This document shows, in pieces, positions 26,301 through 40,900 of a stretch of 64,000 nucleotides of DNA (positions are counted from its first letter, which is position 1; each line of letters begins with the position of its first letter). The notes under the pieces are model-generated. The model saw only the letters and a program-made list of their open reading frames with translations, was not told the DNA's origin and ran no database searches. The stretch comes from Tridacna crocea (Eukaryota; Mollusca; Bivalvia; Cardiida; Cardiidae). Location of the stretch: NCBI GenBank assembly GCA_943736015.1, contig OX031061.1:53202192-53266191 (forward strand), written 5' to 3'. The position numbers and the translations under genes were made by a program.

Positions 26301-29300
26301 GTGGTCTCTTATTGCAGGTGGTCTCTAACACAGGTTTAACTGTATTTGACTTTCAGATAAGCCACAGGTACCAGCTACCTTTACCCTTATACATGACATT
26401 TTATCTGCAACAACGGCAGGCTTGGAATGGACACCTGGATTTGACGGTGGTCTGGAGCAGATATTTTATATTCTCTACAAAAAGGCTTCTGACGTTTTAT
26501 GGAACTACATAGCTGTCTCAACAAACACAGTAAATTTGACAGGCCTTGTTCCAGATACCTTATACAACGTAAAGATGTTTGCAAGTAACAGCTTAGGAAA
26601 TAGTTCCGAGACTGTTAGTCTTAATTTCACAACAAAAGAAGGTGAGGGTCTAATTTATCCCCACTAAATAAATTAATATTTAACCTTTTACTCCACAGAT
26701 ACTCATTTTGACGTATCAACAACAGACAGCTTTTGAAAACATTGTGGGAAAAGGAGAAATTGCTCGTATCGAGCAATTTCTCCTTTTCCCTCAATGTTTT
26801 CCACTCAATCAGATATTTGTATCCTCATTTGTCCATATTTTAACATCATATCTTTATTTCCTGCTGAAATGGAAGAGCGTCAAATTGGCATATTAAGTAA
26901 AGGGTTAAAAATGGGCCATGCTCTGTGAAAAAGGGGTTTAATGCATCTGCGAAAAGTATCGACCTGGATCAGTGCGTAGTGTGCCCAGGCTAACCTGGGC
27001 AGAGAGCTTTCGCTATTGGTTAATTATCGGTATGTTCAAGGACCAGTCTATCTCATGATTAAGTTGGGTGTTACAAAAGGTAGATACTATAGGTACATAA
27101 GTATGTGATGGCTTGTTTGGTACTAAAGATGACAGAGTTGCATCAAGCCCCCTTTTGTCAAAGCATGGCACATTTCTGTATATTACTCAAAATTTGCTAG
27201 GGATCACCCTAAAAGATTCACCCTTAATCTATATGTGGCATGTATCATGTATGGATTTACAATATGTTACATTGCTACACTGATCAGTAAATTAACCAGT
27301 GGAAACGGATATCTAAGCCTTTACCTCGCAATGCCGATTGTTAGAGACTCTGAGAAAGAAGCCTTTGGAAAATATTGTTGGAAAAGGATAAAATGCTGCA
27401 TACCAGCATTTTCTCCTTTTCCAACGATGTTTTCTACCCCATGCCAGACGGCGCAGTTCACGTTGCATATAGTTTTTGGTCAGCAAATAATTTCAACTTG
27501 GACAAATCTAGAACTTTACAGTATGATAAAGAGTTTATGCAAACCTGTTGTAACATATAAACCCATACAGAAATATGTAAGTGATCCCTATCAAAGTGTG
27601 AGTAGTATATATTACATTTTAACTGATGAAAAAAAAACGCGCTGATCTTGATCTACATAGTAATCGTACTGGCCGAGAGTTGATGTCAGCAAAAAAAGTT
27701 AAAAAATAATCGTGTTATGTTCCAGTGTTTACTTATTTGAATGGTTGCGTAGTGATGGTTATGATTTAGAGAGAAAACCTTACACGTGAAGAGCCAAGAA
27801 AAACGGCGAAAGATATTTCGTTTCATAGAGATTTGCATGACTCAAAACACATAAACACGGGTTTCTTTAGGAAAAGACATGAAACAATGCGGGAATACAC
27901 TAAAACGAACTTCTAAACAGCCACTTTTGTTTCTCTTGCAATTTGGAGCAAGTAAAAAAATGTAAATTAAAACAAAATGTGACATATATCTGGACGTTAA
28001 CCATGGTATTGTGATGAAAATATTCTCGTTTTTTGCCAACAGAAAAACTCTTTTTTTTTTAAAAAAAAGGTAGAATAGTTATTTGCGCACGCGTGGTGTC
28101 TATCAGTCAAAATAGTTTAAAAAAGAGAAGCATAAAATACTGATCTTTTGTAAGCAATACGAAAAAAACATCAAAATTATTTTCTGTGAAAAAAAATGTA
28201 ATCCGAAAAAACAAGCTTGAATTTTCAAAGCTTGATTTTTCAATTTACAATGTTGGGTGAATAAACAACCAATAAGTTTCTTCCACGATAAAAACTCGAT
28301 GAATTATTTTCAGAATTTGGCTCGGGTATTTTTTCAGACCAGTCAATTAATCTGCAAATAAACGAAACCAAATAAGTTGTCCTTTTTATAGGCAGCGGAC
28401 GCGAGAAAAGGTCTATAGGAAATTATAGCTTAAAGTTGCCGTTAAGAAGTTCTTTTCAGTGTGGAACAAAATTTTGGTTTCTAGTATCGTTTAATTGTAT
28501 CACAGTGATAGAACTTTATACTACATATTTCATGATAAAACATATACAGGTAATTTCTAATTTGGGATATTTGAATGCCCTGCTCGACCGATTTCGTGCT
28601 TTAACGTCGAATAAACCATTTGATAAACAGTTCCGTATTTTAACGACCCCCGGGGAAGAAGTTATTTGAAAACATTGCAAGAACAGGGGAAAATGCTGGT
28701 AATCAGCATTTTCTCCCATTCAAATGTTATCTATGCCTACCTTAAAAAGAGAATAAAACTCCACAATTTTAAGTTTTTTGTCTGCAAATACTTTCCTTTT
28801 TGTCAAGCCTAAATTTGTTTATTAGGTAAAAAAAAGTAAGCCATATTACATGTATATTGTCTTTCACTAACGGTATCGCCTGACACGACTATAGAGTTAC
28901 AAATAAATCTATCAATCTCTTTTAGGTCAAATGTTTATTTACTCTTCAAACAGGCGATTTAACCGTTCAAAATGAACGGCGCGACAGCGTATTACGGACA
29001 AAGCTCGTAAAGCGAAGCGAGTTATGCGATAACAACGTTTTACTTCCTATAGAAAAAGAATTGCGACTTTTGTTTTAGTTCTAGACTTAATTCAAATCAA
29101 GATTGTTATTGTTTTGACCATGGAGTTGTCAAAAAGCAGGCAACAAAAATTAAAAAGCAACAACCGAATTTGGCAATCCACACACGCTGGCAAAATGAAC
29201 TTCAGGTTAAGCATGGATAAGGTCACTTGCTGTCATAACAGGTGCTCTGGTTCACATGGGACACATGTATACATTTACGAGAGAATAATACATTTTATTG

Positions 29301-32300
29301 CAATGACTTCTGAAAATCCTAAAAAAAATATTGTTTGAAAAGCTTAAATTCAAAGTCAAGCTTCATGATTTAAAGATCCAGTTTGTTGTGTGATTTCTTA
29401 GATATTTTTTCCAGAAATGATTCATAAAAAGAAAGTAAATATTAATTTACTGATATATCCCCGCTTTTGACATTAAAGACCATAAAGGAAATAATATAAT
29501 AGTTTGTGTCAGTATATAATTATTGAATTTTTAGATTAGCAACGTTCCTTCTCAACCTTCGAAATTGGATTTTATACATGAATGATTTGTACGATGTTGT
29601 AGACCATTTGATTCGATTTAATAAGTCAAATTGTGCTACCGTTTTATGCAAATCGTTGAGAAAAATAAAGTATTAAAATACTTTATCCTATTTACAGAAT
29701 CTGACAAGTCATCTCCCCCAATAGCTTTGATTGGCGGTGCTGCAGGAGGCGGAGCAGCGATAGTTGTTATTGCTGTAGTAGTTTTGGTGGTGATATTTTA
29801 TAGAAGGAGTTCAAGCTTTAACGGTTGGTTTTAAAGTTTAGTCCACTGTTTTAAACTTCCTACAGTTTCAAACGATATCATTGAAAATTGGAATACAGTA
29901 AGAACTATATCTACCAGCTAAGATAACAGGTACATGTATGTTGAATTCATCAGAAATCTTACAAAGTCGATGCCTTCCTGATATTTATACCAAAATATAT
30001 ACTACTCAGACTTTGAAAGGGATCACCTACATATTTCTGTATGGATTTGTATGCTACAACAGTTTTGCATATACTATTTACCCTACTGTAAAATTCTAGA
30101 TTTGTCCAAACTGAAAGCATTTCTGGCCGAAAACTATATGTAACGTGCACTACGCTGTCTGTCATGGGGTAGAAAACATCGTTGGAAAAGGAGAAAATGC
30201 TGGTATCCAGCATTTTCTCCTTTTCCAAATGTTTTCCAAAGACTTCTTTTCTCAGTGTTTTTAACAGTCGACATTGTGAGGTAAAGGCTTAAAGATCCAT
30301 TTCCACTGGTCACTTTATTGATCAGTGTAGCATAAATGAAAACCATACATGATACATGGCACATATACATTAAGGGTGAATCTTTTAGGGTGATCCCTAG
30401 CAAATTTTGAGTAGTATATATTCGATATATTTGAAAACATGTACAAAAGACCAGAATGCATGCCTTTTGATTCAGTCAGTTTTATGGATTTATAATTATG
30501 TGATGACTTGCTTTGTAGATTATCATGCATCGCGGAGATGCTTTAAACCCTCTTTTACCGCAACATGGCTCGAACATTATTAGTTGTACGGTCAGGTGGC
30601 AGGGGATTTGGAAACTTGTTAGGATTGATGGTAGATCTAGATCCAGTCATTGCGAGAGGTGTCATTCCTGTCTCTGCACTGATCTCTGTTTCAACGATGG
30701 ATGTGTAGGGAAGCAGGCGGGATGAAAAAAGAAAGCCACATAGATCTAGTCTATATTCTGAATTTAGCGATATAAGCACTCTGATTTTAAAGAAACCCAA
30801 GGCAAAAAGTGGGTAGACCTGTGCACTAACGAAGAAATGAAAGATTTTTTTTCCTTTTGTGTGTAGGTCTATATTCAATGCGGGGGCAAGAGCACCTACC
30901 ATGTGTTCATGAAGTTCTTTTTACCGGTACTCTCCTCAATATTAGTATTCTTCCCAATCTACTGACCGATTCCAATCAAAGTGTCTCTTATAGATCTATA
31001 TATGTAGATCTTCGTGAAATGAGGAAATGTTCCCGTAAAATGCTCTTTACAAGTATGTGAACTAATAATCATTTCAAGATATTTTTCTGGACATAAAGAA
31101 ATTGCCAAGGAACTGTCTATATTTCAAGTTGTTAAGGAAACCAGGGACAGTTCGCCCTATTTCGCAGGTATAAATTTACGAAAATGCTTTTTACTCTGGA
31201 CGACGCTCAAAATTAGTTTTTGCAAAGACAAAATCCGAATTCAAACCCCTTGATTTCAAGATCTAGAATCTAGGTCGTCATTTAAATTAATAGATATTTG
31301 TTCCACAAATTTCACCACTCGTATTGAGGCTTTGCCTTTTTCACATTACGCTGAAAGTAAGTAAGAAACAGATAATCTGTACTTATTAAGCTGATGGATT
31401 TTTAAGTAATCATGTCATTGGTAGATGTTTATTGTCATTTTTTACCAATCAAGTACTTGTGCGAAAGATCGTCATACGTGTGAGGCTGTGCGAATAACCT
31501 GAAGACACTTAATTTTTAGTCATTCCTATTTGAATTTAGACTTAAACCCGTAACGAAGTCAGGATTTCAATTTTAAAAAAAGTCTAGAAAGATGTTACCG
31601 CAAAACGGGCTTGGCTCGTTATGAAATCTGGAATAACGTCATCGTTATGTGACCTAGATATAAAATGACAATTATACAAAATCTTTTTTCACAACTTAAC
31701 TACATGTAACTGTTACTGACACATATATATAAAACAATGGAATAACACAACCGGTATTAGAAGTCTGTTCTATACACTAAGAATGGAGTAGATCTTTTAA
31801 AGCAGATTTCACATGGACTTCCTTAACTGCGATAGAAAAATGTCTAGGTCACTGATACTGAATGCGGAAAAAGGTAGAAACAAACTTTTAATTGGTACAG
31901 GTATTATCCTCTGTAGCGTAAAAGTTCGGCTTTTTCATATTATAATCATCATTTGTTTCTTTGTTTGGTATATCAAAGCTGTTTTCATCAGCAGTTCAGT
32001 GACATCTAGGCGTCCAGTGAACTACCAGAGTATCATCCAAATGCACTCTGCACACTACTTTTTCCCGTATAACCATGTTAAGTGAGTGGTTAGAGATGAC
32101 TATCTTGTTTTAATGATTTATATCAATTTTTGATAAGAGCACTGTGGCAGGTATTGGTAGCCTTTCCTTTCAAAATGGCTAAAACAAACTTTACTATAGT
32201 TTTTCACCTGTATTCTATGTATAATATACATTATCTGCTTTTTTTTCTTTCCAGATTCAAAAGGCGATCAGAGCAGGTTAGCTTTATTTAAGAATTGCCT

Positions 32301-34939
32301 TACTTATAGTATTTTATACATCAATTTATTGTTTTTGGTTTTTATACAGTGGTTCGTAAGCAGCCCGTATTTCACACCCATATAAAGAAATAGGCATCAA
32401 ATATCCTTAACATAGATGAAGGTTTAATTGTCTGATCAAATATACTCTGTTTGAAAGAGAAAAGAACTCTCCTTGCTTTTAAACTTGACGATTTTCTGCT
32501 GAAGAAAATTTTCTGTATTACTTATAATCACCGCAAGATACTTATACTGTTTTACATGTTCTAATTCAATATCACCCACATAGAATTTGTATCTGGCCTT
32601 GTATATTCGACCTCCTTCCGAAAATGTCATTATTTGCTATTTATCAGCATTAACTTTTAGACCCCATTTAGTACAATAATCATTTATTGTCGTAAATTAT
32701 TTTGAAGTTCATCTGGAGATGTGGAAAGTAATACAGTATCATCTTCATACAGCAAATGCTTACTATTTGTGTCTTGCAACGTTGGGCCATCTTTTGTATC
32801 CAAATTATTACCGATAACATTAATAAAAAATGTTTAACAAAAGTGGACTTAATACAATACCTTGATTGAACACCTTGTTTCACGTTAATTGACTCTGTCG
32901 GCATATCTTTACATTTAACACGAGATTTTGAATGTTGATAAATATATTTCATCAGTTTGTAAACTTTGCCATTTATACTGGCTTTTTGCAATTTTAACAT
33001 TAATCCATCGTGCCAAACTGTGTCAAATACCTTTCTCGGTTCGATAAAACAGCAGAATACATCTAGTTTATTCTGTCTACCTGTTGTTTTGATGTCATTA
33101 TCGACAATCGATTTAAGTATAAATATCTGGTCTGAAGTACGAAATGATTTTTTTTTTAAACCAGCTTGTCCTTTTTTGATAAAAGACCTGTCTCCTAGAT
33201 AATTTGAGATCCTTTCAATAAGAATATGACAAAATAATTTTCAAAAACAGCCATTTAATATGATCCCGCGATAGTTGTTAGGTTCAGTAGCACAACCTTG
33301 CTTGTGAATTGGCACAATGATACCTTTTGTCCAAAAAGCAGGAAATGTATCAGTGTTCAGTAGAAAATTGAACAGTTTAAGTATTGTTGAATTAATAACG
33401 GGTAAAGCTGATTTAATCATTTCATTTTTATCATGTCAAATCAAATAGATTTAGTATTTCACAATTTTTTACATGCATCTGATAGTTCTTTTTCAGTAAT
33501 TGAATAATCTAAATTCCCTGCTTGTGCAGTTTTTTCACGATCTAGAATCTCATCTTTCACAATTCTTTGTCTTTCTGTATCGACTGTACATGTGTTATCA
33601 TTCAAAAGATTATTAAAATGCAAACACCATTGTGTACGACTGATTTTTTCGGCCTTATCTGGTGGTAGAGTTTCATTTTTCAATTCATTAATAATTGTCC
33701 AAGCATTTTGCGGATCATATTCCATTATCGGGTTTAATGTAAGTGTTAATGAATCTCTATAATGTCTACCTTTATATTTTATCAATCTTTTGTATTCTTT
33801 ATAGTTTCTGGACTAATTAATCGCAATTGATTATTACTCGTATTTCAATTAAAAACATGTTTTTATCTATTTCAAATCCTTAAGCATAATTCTACAATCA
33901 GTATCATACCATTTCTTACATGGCTTGTGTAGGGTTTTTCTTTTTTATTGAAAAGTTTTTCTTTTCAGTGATTTATTTCCAGCAAATATCATAGCATCCG
34001 TAATCATCTCAATTATATCTTGAATGTTGAGCAAGTTAGTTTCAAGTTCTTTATTTTTTTCATCCATTTCATGCAATTTACTCTTATCATCTGCCGATTC
34101 AAAAGCTTCTCGATATAGTATTTTAGATTTTCATTCCAAATAAAATGCATCAGGCAATGTCAAATTATGGACGTATTTGCTCTAGAGAAACCGGTTTCGG
34201 TTCTAGACCGGTTTCATAAACCAGTCATTTTTTATCGAAACTATTATGAAACTAGTTTCGGTTTTCATTTTTTTTTTTTTTTGGGGGGGGGGGGGAATGA
34301 AACCAAAACTATTTAGCGAAACAATCGAAACTGTCTGATATGGTAGTTTCGATAGTTTCGTCTGCGCTGAAAGCGCTAATGGCAAAGGGCAGGTGGAAAG
34401 TGCATGTGCGTAGAACAATTTGTATTCAACCATTAAATGTCCATTTAAAAGGTGAGGAAAAAGGTTGTGTACTGCTGCACCTTCCTCTCCCCCCATGCAT
34501 ATACAATCACTTTGAAGCAGAGAGAGATGATGCATCCACATGCTGTATCCTTATGTTGTAAAAATTCAAACAAGAGATACATATAGATCTACTATTTTTT
34601 CCAAGTGCCCCGTATGAAGTCCAAGTCCATATCAGTACAAGGAATAGTTGAAAAAAAGGTTGCACTGATTTTCATGACTCTTCAAAATGAGAAATTAAGC
34701 AACAAAACTAAGGTAGGTTTGAAAGGCACTTTATGTGAAGCAGATTCTGTGTGATCCCCCTTCCCCCAAAGAAAAAAAAATAATAAAGATAAAAATAAAT
34801 AAATAAATAAATATTATTTTTTCTTAAACCACTTTAATTGTATATATTGTCATTATTTAATATTTCAAGGTTAGTGTTTTAAAAGTTTTTTTTTCCCTCA
34901 CTTTCCCGTTCTTTGCTTTTTTCTCCCCCCCACCCCCGC

Positions 34940-34986
<47 letters not shown>

Positions 34987-37900
34987 TTTGCAAAAGAGTA
35001 ATAAGAAGACCATGGCATAATTTGTGGATGAACCAAGTGTGGATGTCAATGTTCGGCTGCAGTTGCTCTACCTATGATAACTACTAAACTAGCCCAAGTT
35101 TGAAGTTAACATGATGGTTCACAACTACTCCCATTAATGACAGAGATATTATAAAGTGTCAAAATATCTGAACTTTTAAAGTCAAAAAGGACATTTATAA
35201 CTGTTTCAAAAATACTTTCTTTGATTACTGTCCGTGTTGTATGGGTTTCCATTTTGATAGTTGACTCCAATCCGAGTTTGATATGAAAATCTTCAGTAAT
35301 GACGGAGAGATATCTTAAAACGGAAAAGATTTTTTAGTGCTATGGAAATGTCTAAATGTTTCCCTCGAAAAGAGCGGGTCTAGAGATCCAAGCTATTCCA
35401 TAGGATGAAAACTTGCACTTTGACTGTCAAGTTTTTTTTTTCCAAACTGCAATATGGATGAAATTAACAACACAATCGGAAACAGAAAAATGCCCAGGAG
35501 AAGCAGGTTTTCTTTTGACTGTGAAAAACGTTTTTCGAAATTTCATGTATACAACAAAACACGGTCACATTTATAATACTATCTCTGGCACTTTCTCGGT
35601 ATATGTAGACACTCTCTCAATTTCTAATTTACATTACGGATGAATAACTTGCAAGGTAATAAGTAGTTTTGAAGGGTGCAGGCACGTAGGAAGCAATTCA
35701 AGATTGGGCGGGGGGGGGGAATTTTGCGTCGATTGAAACTCTGCGCGACAAATTATTGGGGGGGGGGGGGGCGGGCTGGGGTATGTTGTTTAAAGCCAAT
35801 CAGAAACGACAGTTGCAGTGTCAGCAAATCAGACAGCGAACAGTGTGTATTTATAGATTAACATAATGTTCAGCTTTCATGAAAAAGTCTGAAATATGGT
35901 TATTAAGGCTAGACTAGGCCGTTAGCCCCGACGAACCACTTCAAGTTGATGGTCAAATAAAGCCCTGTTCATGCACAAGCCTTGCTTGAAGTAATCAATG
36001 CTGTACTTCAGAATCCCATAATTATCCAAAATAAGTTTCCAATCATCGACCTTGTATGCCTTATTTCAATGACAGAAACATGATCAGTGTTAGTGGATGA
36101 TGCCAGAATTTGCCTTTTTTTGTTGTATATTAGGTAGAAAAAGTCGTTCGATGGACTTTGCCCGACAAGGGCAAAACAGGCCGCCATTTTGAAACTTAAG
36201 CAGTGAAACTACTCCTTTTTTTTATGAAACCAGAACTTGTCTTGGTTTTGTCAAAAGCATTGCAAAAACTGATACTGAAACCAAAACTAGTTCCAGTACA
36301 ACAAATACGCCCTATTGTCATTGTCGTAATAATTACTATCCATTTCATATCTTAGCTTTAACTGCATTGATATTAAGCAGTGGCCCGAAAAAAGACTAAG
36401 ATCGTGCAGTTTCATTCTGAAAATTAAACTAGACAAGGAACCATTTGTTATGAAATAGTCAACGACACTGCTTCCCCTAATACAGGTAGTATGGCAAGTA
36501 AACTTGCACGTCAAATTACCCAAGGTTAGGCAATTCAAGATATACATCTGGTTATCAAGACAAACATTTGTAAGACTTTTTTCCGTTTTGATTGATGATG
36601 TTTTTGTCATGAGTGACTCTGGGGAGAACAAATTCAAATCTATCATCGTGAGATAAAGGCAAATGTGGATCTTTTTCCTTCTCTAAAAAGTCAACACTAT
36701 CTCCTGTCGTTTAAGTCACCACATAACGTGATTTTCCTTACAAGAAAAATGTTTTATCTGTTTCTCTAGTTTTTGCAAAATATGTTTTTGTGCATTTTAC
36801 CAAAAGAAGAATTGGATGGAGGTACATATGCAAACGAAAGGTAAAGGTCACAATTCAAATTATACATAATCGTCATAATATTTTCTCTTAAGATATTTCT
36901 CTATGAAAGAACGCCTTTTCTTCTGGCCATAGTCTCTATAGTGGTCGTAAGTGTAGTTGTCATGAGTTTTATAATATCTATTTCAACCGTATGTTTGCCT
37001 TCTATTCTGTTCGTCGTTGTCATAGTGGCTACATCTATTAGTTTGATGATAGTTTCTCCTCTTATGCCTAATATAAGGGCCCTCGCGATTTAGGTCAACA
37101 TGTGTAGTTTTCGAACGGTACGCTCCGTCATGTCTATGTCAATAATAAGTGCTTTGCCTATGATTATAATACGGTGTAGTAAGGCGTCTGGCCCTTTGCT
37201 TCTCTCCGCTTGATGTAGAGCGGTACCTCTTTCGTCTTTCAGTTATAGAAATTCATATCCACTCATTCATCCTACTTTTAATCGTCCAAACGTGTGCAAG
37301 TTAATACGTGTATTAAAAATCACTAGAAGTGAATTTACACTGAGAGAATACAAACTGGCGTACAGGACTAACGGCCTTTCACTGCCTATCCAAAACTATT
37401 TCGCTGAATTCAGGTTTCGACCCATTTAGGTACAGTACATTTGAAGTTCGTTTATTTGCATTTCTATGGAAAATTTTTGCTATCTTTGCAAATTATTGCT
37501 AAAATACCTTTATTTTATTTAATAATAGCATTAATTCACGGTTTTCTTTTTGTCGTTAACATTGGAAGAGGCCCTCAAAATACTTTAACACCCTCGTGCT
37601 TCGCACTCGGACGTAAAAGCATTTTTCAGGCCTCTGCAAATGTTAACGACCTCAAAAACGTGAATTAACCCCATATTATTGCATAAAGTGTGCCTTTCTG
37701 GCAGTTACAAGCATGTATAAACGGGTAAAAATCGGGTGTTAACGGGAGAAAACGTGTATTAATCAGTAAATTCACGCGCCGTTAACGCCCGGCTTTATAC
37801 TATCAATATCCTCGATTCGGGCCTATCTTGTAAACAACGTTTGTCCTTGTCAGATTTTTCCTAGACCCCGACCATCAAACTGCAGGAATTTGTACCATAC

Positions 37901-40900
37901 TAGATCCTTTTCATGGCATGTGTGTGACGATATTAGTACAGCACAAACAAATTTTTGCACAGAATCTCAGTTTAATCGAGATCTGATAAAAACTTCACCC
38001 GTGAAATTTACTCTAAACCAGCTACATCCCACCCACTTCTTAATATGATCGGTCTGCCTCGCTTGATGTAGATCGAACCCACTGTCGTCTTTCAGTTTCA
38101 GAAATCCATATCCACTCATTCATCTTAATCGTCCAAACATGAGCAAGTTTATCCTATACAAGTCCTGTTTGTATTAAAAATCAACAAAAGTGTATTTACG
38201 CCGAGAGAATCAAAACTTGCATACAGGACTAGCGGCCCTTCACTGCTCGTAACCAAAACTTCTTCGCCGACTTCCGGTTTTGACCGGTCTTTCCACAGAG
38301 GCCCTCAAACTACTTAAACACCTTGTGCCTCGTACTCGGGCGTTAAAGCATTTTTCAGACCTCTGCGAATGTTAACGACCGAAAAAAAAACGTGATTTAA
38401 CCCTATATAATTACTCAGTAGCTAATGTATTTTAGCCATGCTCTGCGGAAGGGTGTTTTATACATGTCCAAAAATGCTCGACACATATCAACCTGCGGAT
38501 GGCAGTCAGAGCAGACTGGTAAGGTTCAAAAACGTTTACTACATGTAAATGTCCTATGTGTCAAAGATCCATTCTACCTTATGATTCACTTGTTAGACAA
38601 GCGTAAAAACCCTCTTTCTCCGCAGCATGACTCTCTTTACTTTTCAAAGGCAAAAATCTAACATTTCATCACACTTTTATTACAGAACAAACCCAACAGA
38701 AGACGATGGCGGGTATTGTAATACAAGTGGTAAGATTTCATTTGCATGATATTGTTGTAAAATGATAGACTTTTTCAATTTATAACAGCTCACATCCGTC
38801 AAAATAATTCATGTCTTAAATTTGTTGTTTTATTCATAAATCGAAAGAAAAAAAGAACAGAAAATGTTTTCATTACAATATTTCGAATATGTTAAATAAT
38901 TAGCTTTAAATCGATTTAATGAACTCAATCATTATCATTTGCAATTTCACTTTCAGATATATTAAGACATAATCTTTACTCATATTCTTTTTGCCCGTGA
39001 AGAGTTAACATAGGACTATTTTATGTGTGGTAAATTAGCCAGAGAAATGTGATCATGTGCAGTATTTTAAACAAAACATTGCTATCTATTTAAGGTGGAC
39101 TGTTTAACAGAGGCAATGAGACATATTATAATATTGACAGGTACGTATACTCCCTGATTTTTCTGTATCTTTTGATCAACTAAGGTATTTTATAAATTGT
39201 ATTTCGTTCCATCATATTTGATTACACAACATGGCACACAAAAAACCTGCAATTTAGTAAGTTTATTATTTTGCTATGAGTTCTCCCCGTAAACAAGACT
39301 TTTTTGTTGTATCAAAAATCATTAGAAGTGAATTTACACCGTGAGAATAAAAACTGGCATACAGGACTAACGGCCCTTCTCTGCCTAACCAAAACTTTTT
39401 CGCTGGCTTCAGGTTTCGACCCATTTAGGTACAGTACATTTGAAGTTCGTTTATTTGCATTTCTATGGAAATATTTTTGCTGTCTTTACAAATCATTACT
39501 AAGATACCTTTATTCTATGCAATAATAGTATTAATTCACGTGTTTTTTGTTTCGGTCGTTAACATTAGAAGAGGCTATCAAAGTACAGTAATACCCTCGT
39601 GCCTCGCACTCGGCCGTTAAAGCATTTTTCAGACTTCTGCGAATGTTAACGACCGAAAAAAACGTGATTTAATCCTATATAGTTACTCAGTAGCTAATGT
39701 ATTTTAGCTTTGCTCTGCGGAAGGGTGTTTTATACATGTCCAAAAATGCTCGACTCATATCATCCTGCGGAGCGCAGTCAAACCAGACTGGTAAGATTCA
39801 AAAACGTTTACTACATGTAAATGTCCTATGTGTCAAAGATCCATTCTACCTTATGATTCACTTGTTAGACAAGCGTAAAAACCCTCTTTCTCCACAGCAT
39901 GACTCTCTTTACTTTTCAAAGGCAAGAATCTAACATTTCATCACATTTTTATTACAGAACAAACCCAACAGAAGACGATGGCGAGTATTGTAATACAAGT
40001 GGTAAGATTTCATTTGCATAATATTGTTGTAAAATGATAGACTTTTTCAATTTATAACAGCTCACATCCGTCAAAATAATTCATGTCTTAAATTTGTTGT
40101 TTTATTCATAAATCGAAAGAAAAAAAGAACAGAAAATGTTTTCATTACAATATTTCGAATATGTTAAATAATTAGCTTTAAATCGATTTAATGAACTCAA
40201 TCATTATCATTTGCAATTTCACTTTCAGATATATTAAGACATAATCTTTACTCATATTCTTTTTGCCCGTGAAGAGTTAACATAGAACTATTTCATGTGT
40301 GGTAAATTAGCCACAGAAATGTGATCATGTGCAGTATTTTAAACAAAACATTGCTATCTATTTAAGGTGGACAGTTTAACAGAGGCAATGAGACATATTA
40401 TAATATTGACAGGTACGGATACTTCCTGATTTTTCTGTATCTTTTGATCAACTAAGGTATTTTATAAATTGTATTTCGTTCCATCATATTTGATAACACA
40501 ACATGGCACACAAAAAAAGCCCTGCAATTTAGTGAGTTTATTATTTCGCAATGAGTTCTCTTTGTTAAAAGATGTTTTTAATAGAAAAGATATTGGATAA
40601 ATTTGTAAATTACATGAACTATATAATGAATTAAGTAAATTACACATGTGAAAGTTATCTAACGTTATATTTCTTTAGTTCATATTTTTTCACACGTATC
40701 CCCATGATTTTTGCAGGAATCCATACGAGGAGCTACGGCACCCTGACAACCACAATCAAGAGTATGAGATGCTTCACTGCGGGGATTCCAATGCTGGTAA
40801 CTTCAACAATATTCAATTGCTGTCATAATACCAAATTTCATGTTTCCGGGTGTCCACAATATCGACCTTAAGTCTTATCTTGCTATATAAGTGAAAGGAA

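Larger units (their letters stand above)
38150..40560 (+). repeat. 1.27-kb tandem duplication carrying tail exons A and B
   Basis: Unit 1 (about 38150-39290) and unit 2 (about 39300-40560) align with an offset of 1272 bases over exons and introns, with very few differences. Each unit holds a short dispersed repeat, a small inverted-repeat element, exon A and exon B. Unit 2 keeps about 120 bases (39420-39540) that unit 1 lacks but that recur at 37425-37545. The duplicated exons differ by one base each, both changing the residue. Confidence 0.9.

Noticed and set aside
38425-38661. Two nearly identical 78-codon frames (38425-38661 and 39697-39933)
   Set aside because: They lie in the GAGC(C/T)ATGCTC-type MITE inside the duplicated unit. 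Their likeness reflects the duplication, not a protein.
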